A stretch of DNA of 64,000 nt. Source: Caballeronia peredens. Its GTDB lineage: Bacteria; Pseudomonadota; Gammaproteobacteria; Burkholderiales; Burkholderiaceae. Both the position numbers and the translations under genes were made by a program. The notes below the pieces were generated by a model. That model worked only from the letters and a program-made list of their open reading frames with translations. It ran no database searches and had not been told where the DNA came from. The stretch covers positions 186,001-250,000 of the forward strand of contig FCOH02000005.1 in NCBI GenBank assembly GCA_001544595.2, given 5' to 3'. This document shows positions 1-8,940 of the stretch, in pieces (the first letter of the stretch is position 1; each line of letters opens with the position of its first letter).

Positions 1-1527
1 CGCCACCCCATTCGCGCGGATCGCCTCGTGCGCCAGCCGCACCGATTCCTCGATGTCGCTCGGATACAGGTTGCGCCCCGCGACGATGACGACGTCCTTG
101 ATCCGGCCCGTCACGAACAGCTCACCGCGGTTCAAGAAACCGAGATCGCCGGTGCGTAGATAGCGCGCCGGATCTTCCCGGCCGTCGCCGATCGTCGCCG
201 CGAAGGTGTCGTCGCTATCGCTACGGTTCAGATAGCCCGCCGCGACGCTCGGGCCGCTGAACCAGATTTCTCCGATGGCTCGCTCCGGCAGTACGCGCTT
301 CGTCGCGGGATCGACGATCCGGAGTTGGTGGCCGGATGCGACCGATCCGCAGCCCACCAGCGTGTTGCGTCTGCACACGTCCGCTTCAGGGCGGGACGCC
401 TCGAACACGTCACGCGCGAGCGCATCCTTGTCGGCATCGAGCAGCGTGACCGGCGAACGGCTCACCTTGCCGGATATGTATAGCGTTGCCTCGGCCATGC
501 CATAGCAGGGCACCACGGCGCGGCGCTCGAAACCGCACGGGCCGAAACGGGCGTGGAAGCGTTCGAGCGTCGTGGGGCTGATCGGCTCCGCACCGCAGAA
601 CACGTGCTGCAGCGAGCTCAAATCGAGCGTGAACACTTCTTCCTCACTGATGTGGCTGACGCACAGGTCGAACGCGAAATTTGGCGCGACGCTCGTCGTC
701 ACGCGATAGTCGCTGATCGCCTTGAGCCAGCGATACGGGCGCTGGACGAAGTGCTGGGGAGACAAGATCACGAGGGGAAACCCGCTGAACACAGCGAGCA
801 TCAGCGGTCCCATCAGACCCATGTCGTGGTACGGCGGGAGCCACGTGCAGCCGACGCGATTCGGATCTACGCCGAGCCGTTCGGCGATCACCGCGCAGTT
901 GCTGACAAGATTAGCGTGGGTGACGATCACGCCCTTCGGTTCCCCTGTCGAACCCGACGTGTACTGGAGCAGGGCGGGTCGCCGCAGGTCCAGGTGCTGC
1001 TCGATCAGCCTTACGATGTCATGGGTGCAGGCGTCGAGATCGTCGAAACATCGCTCGTCGACGCTCAGCAACGCAGGCGCGGTGGGATGCCCTGCGTAGA
1101 GATCGTCTATTTGCCGTTGCAGCGAGTGGTGACGTTTCCCGGCAATCACAACGTCGGGACGGGCGTCGCGGCAGATCGATCCGAAGCGAGCGACCGCGCG
1201 GGAACCCGCAGGCGGAAACGAGGGCACCGCCGTCGCGCCCGCCAGCATGATCCCGAACAGCGCGGCGACATAGCTCAGCCCCGGTTCGAGGAGCAGCAGC
1301 ACGCGCCGTTCGCGCAGCGGGTATTGCAGCACCAAGTCGCGCATACGGACGGCACAGGCGGCGAATTGGCGATAGGACCAGCTCACCACATCGCCTTCGC
1401 CGTCGCGAAGGAAATGAAATGCGGTCCGCTCCGGCGAATGCTCGACACGTTGTCTTAAATTGTCGAGCAGGGAAGGCGGCCTGAGTGCTGCCTGTGGGAC
1501 GGGGGTGGGAATGATACGAGTCATCAT
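1..1527 (-). CDS. Fatty-acyl-AMP ligase (FAAL), 3' end outside window
   Basis: Adenylate-forming enzyme that activates a fatty acid as acyl-AMP, normally for transfer to an acyl carrier protein. The frame is open from an ATG at 1527 (or the next codon, ATG 1524) to base 1, about 509 codons, so the C-terminus is missing. Visible motifs are the AMP-binding P-loop YTSGSTGEPKG near residue 190, RTGDLGFL near 457 and GRIKDVVIVAGRNLYPSDIE near 475; the last is typical of FAALs rather than acyl-CoA synthetases. It begins 10 bp after the MFS gene and is the distal visible gene of the luxI-led operon. Substrate chain length cannot be read from sequence. A fused carrier domain beyond the edge is possible. 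Confidence 0.88.
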   Translation of the reverse strand, partial: MMTRIIPTPVPQAALRPPSLLDNLRQRVEHSPERTAFHFLRDGEGDVVSWSYRQFAACAVRMRDLVLQYPLRERRVLLLLEPGLSYVAALFGIMLAGATAVPSFPPAGSRAVARFGSICRDARPDVVIAGKRHHSLQRQIDDLYAGHPTAPALLSVDERCFDDLDACTHDIVRLIEQHLDLRRPALLQYTSGSTGEPKGVIVTHANLVSNCAVIAERLGVDPNRVGCTWLPPYHDMGLMGPLMLAVFSGFPLVILSPQHFVQRPYRWLKAISDYRVTTSVAPNFAFDLCVSHISEEEVFTLDLSSLQHVFCGAEPISPTTLERFHARFGPCGFERRAVVPCYGMAEATLYISGKVSRSPVTLLDADKDALARDVFEASRPEADVCRRNTLVGCGSVASGHQLRIVDPATKRVLPERAIGEIWFSGPSVAAGYLNRSDSDDTFAATIGDGREDPARYLRTGDLGFLNRGELFVTGRIKDVVIVAGRNLYPSDIEESVRLAHEAIRANGVA

Positions 1528-1537
1528 GAACCTTCGA

Positions 1538-2956
1538 TCAATGGCTGGCCATGGAGGCAGGCGCCCGCGGGCGCGTGTCCACCGGTGCGCAAAAGGCTGC
1601 AGTGGCCAGGCCGAGCGCGATCTGCAGGTAGCAGAGGGTGCGAAATTCAGCGAGGCGCACGAGCGCATTGCCGGTAATGGTGATGGTGATTGCCACGCCG
1701 AGCACCGATCCCATCTGGCGTACCGCCTGATTGACCGCGGAGCCCACGCCGAAGCGCGCTGGCGGCAGATGCGCCACGGCGGCGGCTGACAGCGAAGGCA
1801 TGACCATGCCGACGCCCAGGCCCGTGAGCAGCGCCCCGGGAAGCCACGTATGCACGTAATCCGGTTCGAGTCCGGGCATCAGCGCAAACCACAGGCTGGC
1901 CGCCGTGGATACCATACTGCCGGCCACCAACAGAAACCGGTGTCCCGCGCGGGCCGCGAATCGTCCAGAGACAATCGCCGTGGGGACGACGAGCAGCGGT
2001 CCGGGGCTGCCGGCCAGCCCCGCGCGCGTCAGCGAATACGACCAGACGCCGGTGGTGAACAGGAACGTCTGAAAAAACATCATCGCGAAGCCGATGGCGA
2101 AGCACAGCGACGCAAGATTGACGTAGCAATACGTCCGGTCGCGGAACAAAGAGAGATCGATGGCAGGAGCGCGTACCGTGCGAGCCCACGCGACGAACGC
2201 CGCCAGCATGGCGAGCCCGCCTGCGATCGCGAGGGTCACCCTCGGTGAAGTCCAGCCGGCCGGTTCGGACTGAAGCAATCCGAAGGCGATCGCGCCTACG
2301 CCGAGGATCAGCAGCACGACGCCTAGCACATCGATGGGGGCGCCGCGTTCAGGATCTCGTGACTCGTTGAACATGCGCCACCCTAGGCATAGTGCGATTG
2401 TTCCGAGCGGCAGGTTGAGAAAGAAGGCCCACGGCCAGCCGAAGCGATCAACGAGAAACGCCCCGAGGCTCGGACCCAGCGCCCCTGCAAGCCCGCTGAT
2501 GGCGCCCCACAGGCTGACGGCGATCGCTCTTTTGCCGACGGGGAACGCAGCGAGCAAGATCGACAGCGATGCAGGCAGCAACAGCGCCGCACCTGCTCCC
2601 TGCACTGCGCGCATCGCGGTCAGCAGCGCGACATACCGGGCGATACCGCAGCCGAACGATCCACCCAGAAACAGCAGGAGTCCGAACAGAAACGCGCGCT
2701 TCCGCCCGCGCAGGTCGGCGAATCGGCCTGCCGGCACGAGCAGCGCGGCAAACACTAGCGTGTACGCGTTCAGGATCCACGACAGATCGGCCGGACCCGC
2801 GTTGGGAAACGCCTGTCGGAACGCTGGAAACGCCGCATAGAGCACGGTGACGTCGATCGAGACGAGGAAGACCGCCACACTCGCGATCCAGAAGACCGAC
2901 CACGGTGAAATCGAGCTCGACTGCGCCCGAAGCGCGGATGCGAAGGGACGGTTCAT
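1538..2956 (-). CDS. MFS transporter, DHA2 (EmrB/QacA-like) family
   Basis: Inner-membrane proton-driven exporter of 472 residues with many hydrophobic segments from about residue 22 onward, the usual size for 14-helix DHA2 pumps. The MFS motif A region (GRFADLRGRKRAF, about 77-89) and the motif C-like stretch (GAISGLAGALGPSLGAFL) are visible. The start at 2956 has GGAGAGG upstream. It lies 6 bp after the preceding unknown gene and 10 bp before the FAAL, within the same leftward operon, so it probably exports the cluster product or gives self-resistance. The substrate is inferred from context only. Confidence 0.88.
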   Translation of the reverse strand: MNRPFASALRAQSSSISPWSVFWIASVAVFLVSIDVTVLYAAFPAFRQAFPNAGPADLSWILNAYTLVFAALLVPAGRFADLRGRKRAFLFGLLLFLGGSFGCGIARYVALLTAMRAVQGAGAALLLPASLSILLAAFPVGKRAIAVSLWGAISGLAGALGPSLGAFLVDRFGWPWAFFLNLPLGTIALCLGWRMFNESRDPERGAPIDVLGVVLLILGVGAIAFGLLQSEPAGWTSPRVTLAIAGGLAMLAAFVAWARTVRAPAIDLSLFRDRTYCYVNLASLCFAIGFAMMFFQTFLFTTGVWSYSLTRAGLAGSPGPLLVVPTAIVSGRFAARAGHRFLLVAGSMVSTAASLWFALMPGLEPDYVHTWLPGALLTGLGVGMVMPSLSAAAVAHLPPARFGVGSAVNQAVRQMGSVLGVAITITITGNALVRLAEFRTLCYLQIALGLATAAFCAPVDTRPRAPASMASH

Positions 2957-2962
2957 GGGCTT

Positions 2963-3814
2963 CTATACCTCTCCGAGCTGAAGCGAAGCTGTCTCGTCGC
3001 CCGCTTCGGATTCGAAATACGAAGCGTCGAGAAACGAGCATGTTCGGGCCTTCATGCGTGCCCGAAACAGCGCGACTACCGGCCACGGACGCATTGCCAT
3101 GGCCATGCCCTGCGCATGCCGCGGATCTTTCCAGTGGATCACGTTCGCTACTTCCAGCTGCATCCCGCCCACCTCGCCCGTCCAGAGGCTCAGCGTCGTC
3201 GGACTCGCCGACAGGCGCGGTCCGCTCGCACGCCCTCCGTATACGGCGATCGAGTGTTCGCATACGCGTTCGACATCGACGCGGCCGCGGATCGGCTTGC
3301 AGGCAACCGGGCTGGTCAGGAACATGTCCGCTGTAAGGCCGAACGGCAACTTGGCGTCCAGCACTTCATCAGCGTCAACTGGCGGTAGCGCGGTGTTGAT
3401 TCCCGGCGGAAGCGTCCACGCATCAATGTCGATGAGATCTCGGCTCGCGTTATGCAGCGCCTGGCGAAACGGCGCGGGGAACGAACCGAGGAAGATGTCG
3501 ACTCGTACGCGCTCGCCGGTTCTTCGCGCCACCGTCACGCCCCGAATTGCGCGGTCCTGAAAGCGCCCATGCCACTCGCGTGCGCCGATGTCGGCGCCGT
3601 TCCACGCATGTTTCGGCTCGACCTCGGAGAAGACGCCTGCGGCGGCTGACACGACAGCCTCTACGCGGCCGCGACCGAGGATTTCTCCGAACGCCATGGG
3701 ATGCCGCAGGCCGACGTCGTCTTCCGTCGACGTTCCGAGCTCGTGCAAAAGCTCGTCGACATAAAGTCGGGCGTGTTTTTGGCCATTCATCGTCGCTTCC
3801 TTTCTGGTAGTCAT
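2963..3814 (-). CDS. Unknown cluster protein, possibly two NTF2/SnoaL-like halves
   Basis: Protein of 283 residues, or 275 from the internal ATG at 3790; both starts have an AAGGA-type ribosome site at good spacing, so the start is undecided. No catalytic motif is recognised. It appears to have two related halves, each with a 'GRGRVEAV / RGRVDVER' helix-like stretch followed by a hydrophobic beta-rich segment, reminiscent of tandem NTF2/SnoaL-like cone folds; this is a visual impression only. There is no signal peptide or membrane segment. Tight packing between the Rieske and MFS genes implies a role in the same pathway. Confidence 0.7.
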   Translation of the reverse strand: MTTRKEATMNGQKHARLYVDELLHELGTSTEDDVGLRHPMAFGEILGRGRVEAVVSAAAGVFSEVEPKHAWNGADIGAREWHGRFQDRAIRGVTVARRTGERVRVDIFLGSFPAPFRQALHNASRDLIDIDAWTLPPGINTALPPVDADEVLDAKLPFGLTADMFLTSPVACKPIRGRVDVERVCEHSIAVYGGRASGPRLSASPTTLSLWTGEVGGMQLEVANVIHWKDPRHAQGMAMAMRPWPVVALFRARMKARTCSFLDASYFESEAGDETASLQLGEV

Positions 3815-3856
3815 CGCTTATTCCTTGCGAGGGGCGCCACGCTGTACCGACGTGCG

Positions 3857-4861
3857 TCATGCGTGCGAGCGAATGGCGGTGTTGGCCCCCATCCGTTCCA
3901 ATATCCGCCGTGCGGCGAACGCCGGCCGATCGAGATGGATGTCGATCATCGGAGCGGTAGGGCTCCAGTTCGCCTGAAGACTCTCCGCGACGTCCTTGTC
4001 CTCCATGACGGTCGCGAACACCTCTTTCGCGGTGAAGTCGGTAAACCGCTGGTTGTTCACATCGAAATCGCGGTGCATGCCTACGAAAACATGGCTCGTA
4101 ACATCGGTAGCCGGCGTAAAGATTGTCGTGGTGTAGACGTGGAAGACTTTGCCGTTGGAGTCGTCGCACGCGTGGGCTCTCGTTTCGACTCGTGTGTTGC
4201 CGACAGGCCAAAAGAGCACGTCCTGGAAGCGGTCGATGTAGTCGAGCTTCAGGATTTGCGCATACATCGGCGGCGTCTTCTCGCGGCGCAAATGACGCCG
4301 CACTCGCACTTCATCGTCGTGGATCTCGATTTCGGGCTGAGTCCGTACGATATCGAGCGAGCCCAGCGTCTTCGTGTGAACAAAGGCGGCATGCGAGATG
4401 TCGAGAATGTTGTCAATTCCGAACAGAAAGTTGCAGGCGATGGTGCAGTAGCTCATCGTGCCCGCAAGTTCGGGTGCCGAACAGACCCAATGGTTCGGAA
4501 TCGCGCCCACGTCCGCCAGATTGGGGTCGCCGGTCCATAGCCAGATGAAGCCGTATCTCTCGGCGGCAGGAAACGCGCGGACCTGCGCGCCCTTCGGGAT
4601 CGTGCTCTGACTGGGAATGCCGACGCACGCGCCCGAGCAGTCATATCGAAGTCCGTGATACCAGCACTGGAGCTCGTCTCCGATCAAGCGTCCGCGGGAG
4701 AGAGGAACCTGTCGGTGAGGACATCGGTCTTCAAGCGCGACGACCTGATTCGCCGACGTGCGATACATGACGATTTTCTCGTTCAGAATCGTTCTCGCGA
4801 AAGGCTCCCGCTTGACCTCTCCGGAAAGTGCTGCTGCATACCACGCATTCTGGATAAACAT
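3857..4861 (-). CDS. Rieske non-haem iron oxygenase (aromatic-ring/vanillate demethylase-like)
   Basis: Terminal oxygenase component of 334 residues. The N-terminal Rieske [2Fe-2S] ligands are visible as CPHR (about 47-50) and CWYHG (about 66-70). The catalytic mononuclear iron motif is visible as DNILDISHAAFVH (about 149-161), giving the two His ligands. The start has GTGAGGA upstream, and the gene begins 6 bp after the desaturase stop. No ferredoxin or reductase partner gene is in the window, so electrons must come from elsewhere. In this cluster it may hydroxylate, desaturate or otherwise oxidise the acyl chain; the exact reaction is inference. Confidence 0.9.
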   Translation of the reverse strand: MFIQNAWYAAALSGEVKREPFARTILNEKIVMYRTSANQVVALEDRCPHRQVPLSRGRLIGDELQCWYHGLRYDCSGACVGIPSQSTIPKGAQVRAFPAAERYGFIWLWTGDPNLADVGAIPNHWVCSAPELAGTMSYCTIACNFLFGIDNILDISHAAFVHTKTLGSLDIVRTQPEIEIHDDEVRVRRHLRREKTPPMYAQILKLDYIDRFQDVLFWPVGNTRVETRAHACDDSNGKVFHVYTTTIFTPATDVTSHVFVGMHRDFDVNNQRFTDFTAKEVFATVMEDKDVAESLQANWSPTAPMIDIHLDRPAFAARRILERMGANTAIRSHA

Positions 4862-4867
4862 GGTTCC

Positions 4868-5986
4868 TCACATTGCTTCATGGACGTCGTTGTGTGATGG
4901 TCTCGAATTGCGCGCGACGGTGACCATTACCTCGCTGTTCCGGGCGTCCGCCGCGGGCGCTTCACGATCGAGACGACCGTCTGCCATCTGCTCGAGAAAT
5001 TCGTCCTCTGCGGACTGCAGATCGACGCAGGGATATTGGAAGCGTCCGGTCGTATAGCGCAGCGCCCCGAAAAAGGACGGCTCGACCCGGGCGCCTGCTG
5101 CTTCGAGCAGCCCCAGCGACGCGAGGTATGCATGCAACTCGGGCAGCCGGTAACACGGCACAGCCGGATACTGGTGGTGCTCAAGGTGAAAGTTGCTACC
5201 GAAGAACAGTACGGTATAGATGGGCGATGTGTAGCTACGGCTATCGCGATATCGGCCCGGCACGGTGTCCGTGTGTTCGATGTAGGCGCGCAGGGTGCTG
5301 AATACGTACACCCCGACGTACGGGATCGCCATTACCGTGACGCCGAGCCACAACGAGCGATACCAGATGAAGCCGTACGTCGTCACAGCGCACAGGCTCA
5401 GGACGATATTGATCCGCGATATCCAGCACATTTCTCGTTGCGTGAACGGGAGCCGTGTGTTTTCCGGCCAGGGCAGGCCCAGTGCCATGCGCACGGCGTT
5501 TTGCGTGTAGATTCGGACACCTCTGAAGCGGGCGAAAAGCACACGAGACAGGAAGGTCCGATGCTGCGAGTAAATCTGCACGTCGGGGTCGATCTTCTGA
5601 TCCGTGAAGCGATGGTGTTTCCAGTGCGTCATGCTGAAGCCGACGATCAGGAAGCCCGGCACCAGCGACGAGCAGCCAAGCGCCAGCGCAGCGCTCAGGT
5701 ATTTGTTCCGATGCAGGTTCGTGTGCATTCCCTCGTGCCCGACAAAAGTCAGCAGATGCATACCATGGCCGCCGAATACGCCCAACAAGACTGCGAGACC
5801 GATACGCTCCGGCAGCGACGCCGGGATATCGACGATGGCGAACGCCACCACGGCCGGAATCAGAAAAAAGGCGAGCGCATGCGTAAGGAAGAGGATCGTG
5901 CCGACGAAGCTGACACGATGAAAGTGCCTTGGGAGCTCGAGCCGCGACAAGGCGATGTCGGTCTCCAGTATTGCTTCAACGGTCAT
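4868..5986 (-). CDS. Membrane fatty-acid desaturase (three-His-box family)
   Basis: Integral membrane di-iron desaturase or related oxygenase of 372 residues. The three histidine boxes are present: GHEGMHTNLH (about 83-92), HWKHH (about 121-125) and HLEHH (about 269-273), with hydrophobic segments at about 25-53, 60-82 and 190-225. The start ATG at 5986 is preceded by AAGGAGAGAGG. Related enzymes introduce double or triple bonds into ACP- or lipid-bound acyl chains, as in bacterial polyyne clusters, where they accompany a FAAL. This cluster shows only one desaturase, whereas polyyne clusters usually have several. Confidence 0.92.
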   Translation of the reverse strand: MTVEAILETDIALSRLELPRHFHRVSFVGTILFLTHALAFFLIPAVVAFAIVDIPASLPERIGLAVLLGVFGGHGMHLLTFVGHEGMHTNLHRNKYLSAALALGCSSLVPGFLIVGFSMTHWKHHRFTDQKIDPDVQIYSQHRTFLSRVLFARFRGVRIYTQNAVRMALGLPWPENTRLPFTQREMCWISRINIVLSLCAVTTYGFIWYRSLWLGVTVMAIPYVGVYVFSTLRAYIEHTDTVPGRYRDSRSYTSPIYTVLFFGSNFHLEHHQYPAVPCYRLPELHAYLASLGLLEAAGARVEPSFFGALRYTTGRFQYPCVDLQSAEDEFLEQMADGRLDREAPAADARNSEVMVTVARNSRPSHNDVHEAM

Positions 5987-6092
5987 AGCCTCTCTCCTTG
6001 GTTGACTGGCAGGCTGACGGATGCTGGCCGTGTATCGCCAGAATTGAGCGTTGCGCGAACGGTGGTTCGATGTCGATGCTCATCGCGCTCAT
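5976..6092 (-). CDS. Possible 38-residue small ORF linking FAD and desaturase genes
   Basis: A short frame starts with an ATG overlapping the FAD-oxidoreductase stop (ATGA) and ends at a TGA 11 bases inside the desaturase gene. It fills the otherwise empty gap between the two genes. Translational coupling is possible at both ends. The predicted peptide has no recognisable motif or membrane segment, so it may be only spacer sequence. Confidence 0.22.
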   Translation of the reverse strand: MSAMSIDIEPPFAQRSILAIHGQHPSACQSTKERGYDR

Positions 6093-7474
6093 AACTGCTC
6101 CCCTGCGCCAACGGCGCAATGACCGCCGGGAACGTACGACCCCGGGGTGTCCGATGCGGCTGCCTGGACCGGCGCAAAGTCGGCCTGTCCGGCCAGACGC
6201 TCGCGATATGCGATCTCGGCTCGGATTTGCTCGCTTCGCTGCGACATTTCCATCAAAGGCTCGATCACACTCACCTCACCACGCAGCACGGCCTGCTCGG
6301 CCCATTTCTTGATGTCGGAGGGGGCGAATATGGTCAACGGCGAGCACTGGCGATTCTGGGAGGCGAGCAAACGTGCCTGCAGTTCCGGCTCGGCCGCCAG
6401 CTTGCCGTACAGCATCCGGTTCAGTGGGTTGTTGTGGCCGAGCGCGCCCCGGCTGCGCGAGTACTCGAAGAGATCGATCGAGGTCGCGTCTCGCTGGCGC
6501 CAATAGCGTACGAGCGCCTGATGCTCGCCCTCGACGATTGCCCGCCCAAGCGCGCGGGCGTCGCGAAAAGCGTCGGTGATTCCGAAGCCCGGGGACGGAT
6601 CCATGAAAAGGCCCGCGTCACCGACGAGGGCCCAGCCTAACCCGGTCGCCTGACGGAAGAAGAAGCGCAGCTTCAAGGCGCCGATCGCCTTGCTTGCCGG
6701 CTGACCCGTGGTCAACGGAGCCGTGTAGCGGTTGCGCCGGAGCGTCTCCGTGAGCTTCTCCAGCGAACGCCCCTTCCACTCCGGCAACTGCGTTTTAGGG
6801 AATGCCACCCCGATAAGCAGAAGATCACGATTGGTGGGAAAGACGAAGATGACATCGTTTCCGAAGGTGCAGTTCATCGCACCTCCTCGGTAACGCGGGT
6901 CTTCGTCGAACCAGTTGGGTCGCGGCCAGTAGGCCCAGTACAACGCGCGTGGGCACTCGTACCCGTGGTATTCCTCGGCACCGACCAGTGCGGCGGTAGT
7001 CGAGTGAGGGCCGTCGGCACCGACCACGATGCGCGCCCGTATCTCTTCGCGCAGTCCGGCGTGTTCGACCACGGCGCCAACGACCCGCTCGCCTTCACGC
7101 AGCAGCCGAACCAGCTTGGTACGCGTGCGGACCTCTGCCCCGGAGGCGCGCGCCTCGTCCAGCAGGAGCGCATCGAGATCTGTGCGGCGCGGGCAGGAGC
7201 AACTTCCGCCGGCCGGATATTCGATACGGCCGGTAATGTCATCGAGGCCGTACATCATGCTGGGCACTGGCGGCGCAAAGCGCCGCACTTTGTCGCCGAG
7301 GCCCAACTCGTCCAGCATCGCCATGCCGTAGGGCGAGATCCAGTGGGTCGACAGCGGCTGGTCGCTTGGAAGATTGCTTGCGTCGATCGCCAGAACGCGC
7401 TTGCCGGCGCGCGACAGGTGAATCGCGAGCGTGGAACCCGCACAGCGGGCGCCGACTATTAAGCTGTCTAACAC
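6089..7474 (-). CDS. FAD-dependent oxidoreductase/monooxygenase-like protein
   Basis: Flavoprotein of about 461 residues. The chosen start is GTG 7474, because AAGAGGA lies 8 bases upstream and it places the Rossmann motif (LIVGARCAGSTLA, residues 4-16) at the N-terminus. An in-frame GTG at 7573 would add 33 unconserved residues. A second FAD motif, GDAGLFMDPSPGFG, lies near residue 312, as in group A monooxygenases, geranylgeranyl-reductase-like proteins and flavin halogenases. The first Gly of GxGxxG is followed by ARCAG, as in several natural-product flavoproteins. It probably hydroxylates, epoxidises or reduces the cluster intermediate; which one cannot be decided. Confidence 0.85.
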   Translation of the reverse strand: MLDSLIVGARCAGSTLAIHLSRAGKRVLAIDASNLPSDQPLSTHWISPYGMAMLDELGLGDKVRRFAPPVPSMMYGLDDITGRIEYPAGGSCSCPRRTDLDALLLDEARASGAEVRTRTKLVRLLREGERVVGAVVEHAGLREEIRARIVVGADGPHSTTAALVGAEEYHGYECPRALYWAYWPRPNWFDEDPRYRGGAMNCTFGNDVIFVFPTNRDLLLIGVAFPKTQLPEWKGRSLEKLTETLRRNRYTAPLTTGQPASKAIGALKLRFFFRQATGLGWALVGDAGLFMDPSPGFGITDAFRDARALGRAIVEGEHQALVRYWRQRDATSIDLFEYSRSRGALGHNNPLNRMLYGKLAAEPELQARLLASQNRQCSPLTIFAPSDIKKWAEQAVLRGEVSVIEPLMEMSQRSEQIRAEIAYRERLAGQADFAPVQAAASDTPGSYVPGGHCAVGAGEQL

Positions 7475-7631
7475 GGATGGATTCCTCTTGGAGAGTGACT
7501 CGAACTCGGCTTGCGCATGACGCGGCATCGCCATCGCGGCGTCCAACGGATCGATGGACGCGACGGCGAACACGGTTTGGAGCCGGCGATCGTGGTATGC
7601 CTTGGAAAAGGGACAGGAGCGGACGAACTAG

Positions 7632-8939
7632 TTAAGTAGGAGGGCCATTCATGCGTGTATCTTGCCCGTCAGCCTGGTACCGTTGAAAGAGCACAGAGGC
7701 ATTGACTCCGCCGAACCCGAATCCGTTGGATAGCGCTATCTCGACGGGGACGCGTCGCGCAGACGGCCCTATCAGATCGAGGCCGATCGCGGCATCGTCG
7801 GGATGCTCCAGATTCAGCGTTCCGGGCAGCACACCATCTCTCAGCGCAAGAATGGAAAACGCTGCCTCGATTGCACCCGCCGCGCCCAGCAAATGTCCGG
7901 TTGCCGACTTGGTGGAGGAGATGGCCGGACGCGCTCCGGCTCCGAAAACAGTCTTCAGGGCTGCAATTTCGCCAGCGTCGCCAACCGGCGTGGATGTTGC
8001 GTGGGCGTTGACGTAGCCGACATGTTCCGGTTTGATCTCCGCCATGGCCAGGGCCAGCTTCATGGCCCGCATCGCGCCGGAGCCATCGTCTGGGCCGGCT
8101 GTCATGTGATAAGCATCTGCCGTGGTTCCATAGCCGATGATTTCGGCGAGCGGGCTAGCGCCGCGCGCGATGGCATGGTCCAGCGATTCGACCACCAGCA
8201 TGGCAGCGCCCTCACCCATGACAAAGCCATCACGGTCGCTGTCGAACGGGCGCGAGGCACGCGTCGGCTGGTCGTTGAAGCCGGTCGACAAAGCGCGTGC
8301 CGCCGCGAACCCGCCCAGGCTGACCTTGTCGAATGCCGCTTCGGCGCCGCCCGCCAGAGCGATGTCCGCCTCTCCCGTCCGAAGCAAACGCATCGCGTCA
8401 CCGATTGACTGCACGCTGGCCGCGCAGGCGGTCACCGGGCAACCGATCGGCCCGCGAAAGCGATGTTTGATCGAGATCTGGCCTGCTGCCAGATTCGACA
8501 GAAAGGACGGAATTGTGAAGGGCGACAGCCGGCGCACGCCACGCGTCTCGCCAGTCCTGACCGCATCCGCTAGCCCGAGAAAACCGCCGATACCCGACGC
8601 AACGACAGTCGCGGTGCGCTCGCGTTGATGCTCGGTTTGCGGTGTCCATCTGGCTTGTGACAGCGCCTCGTCGGCGGCGACCATCGCCATTTGGATAAAC
8701 CGGTCCATCTTTCTGAGTTCCTTGCTTGGCGCGGAGATTTCGGGATCGAAACCACCCTCAGGATCGTCGTTCTTTCCTTGTACAGTTCCGCCGATCTTTG
8801 CAGGAAGATCACCGACGATATCGTCGCTCAGCAGGCGAAGTCCCGAGTGTCCACTAATCAGGCGCTTCCATACCAACTCCGTGCCGCAACCCAGCGGGGA
8901 AACAATGCCAATTCCGGTCACCACTACTCGAAGCGTCAT
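7632..8939 (-). CDS. Beta-ketoacyl-ACP synthase (FabF/KAS II-like)
   Basis: Condensing enzyme of 435 residues that extends an acyl-ACP by two carbons. The catalytic Cys sits in TACAAS, and the two His in NAHATSTPVGD and KSATGHLLGAAGA, giving a complete Cys-His-His triad. The start is the ATG at 8939 preceded by AGAGAGATGAG; the longer upstream frame overlaps luxI and is not used. Its ATG lies 1 bp beyond the luxI stop, so translation is probably coupled. An extra FabF-like enzyme outside the fatty-acid synthesis locus suggests a dedicated role in building the cluster's acyl chain. Confidence 0.92.
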   Translation of the reverse strand: MTLRVVVTGIGIVSPLGCGTELVWKRLISGHSGLRLLSDDIVGDLPAKIGGTVQGKNDDPEGGFDPEISAPSKELRKMDRFIQMAMVAADEALSQARWTPQTEHQRERTATVVASGIGGFLGLADAVRTGETRGVRRLSPFTIPSFLSNLAAGQISIKHRFRGPIGCPVTACAASVQSIGDAMRLLRTGEADIALAGGAEAAFDKVSLGGFAAARALSTGFNDQPTRASRPFDSDRDGFVMGEGAAMLVVESLDHAIARGASPLAEIIGYGTTADAYHMTAGPDDGSGAMRAMKLALAMAEIKPEHVGYVNAHATSTPVGDAGEIAALKTVFGAGARPAISSTKSATGHLLGAAGAIEAAFSILALRDGVLPGTLNLEHPDDAAIGLDLIGPSARRVPVEIALSNGFGFGGVNASVLFQRYQADGQDTRMNGPPT

Positions 8940-8940
8940 C

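Noticed and set aside
553..1458. 301-codon plus-strand frame at the left end
   Set aside because: Opposite the FAAL gene, whose P-loop and C-terminal motifs are clear on the minus strand.
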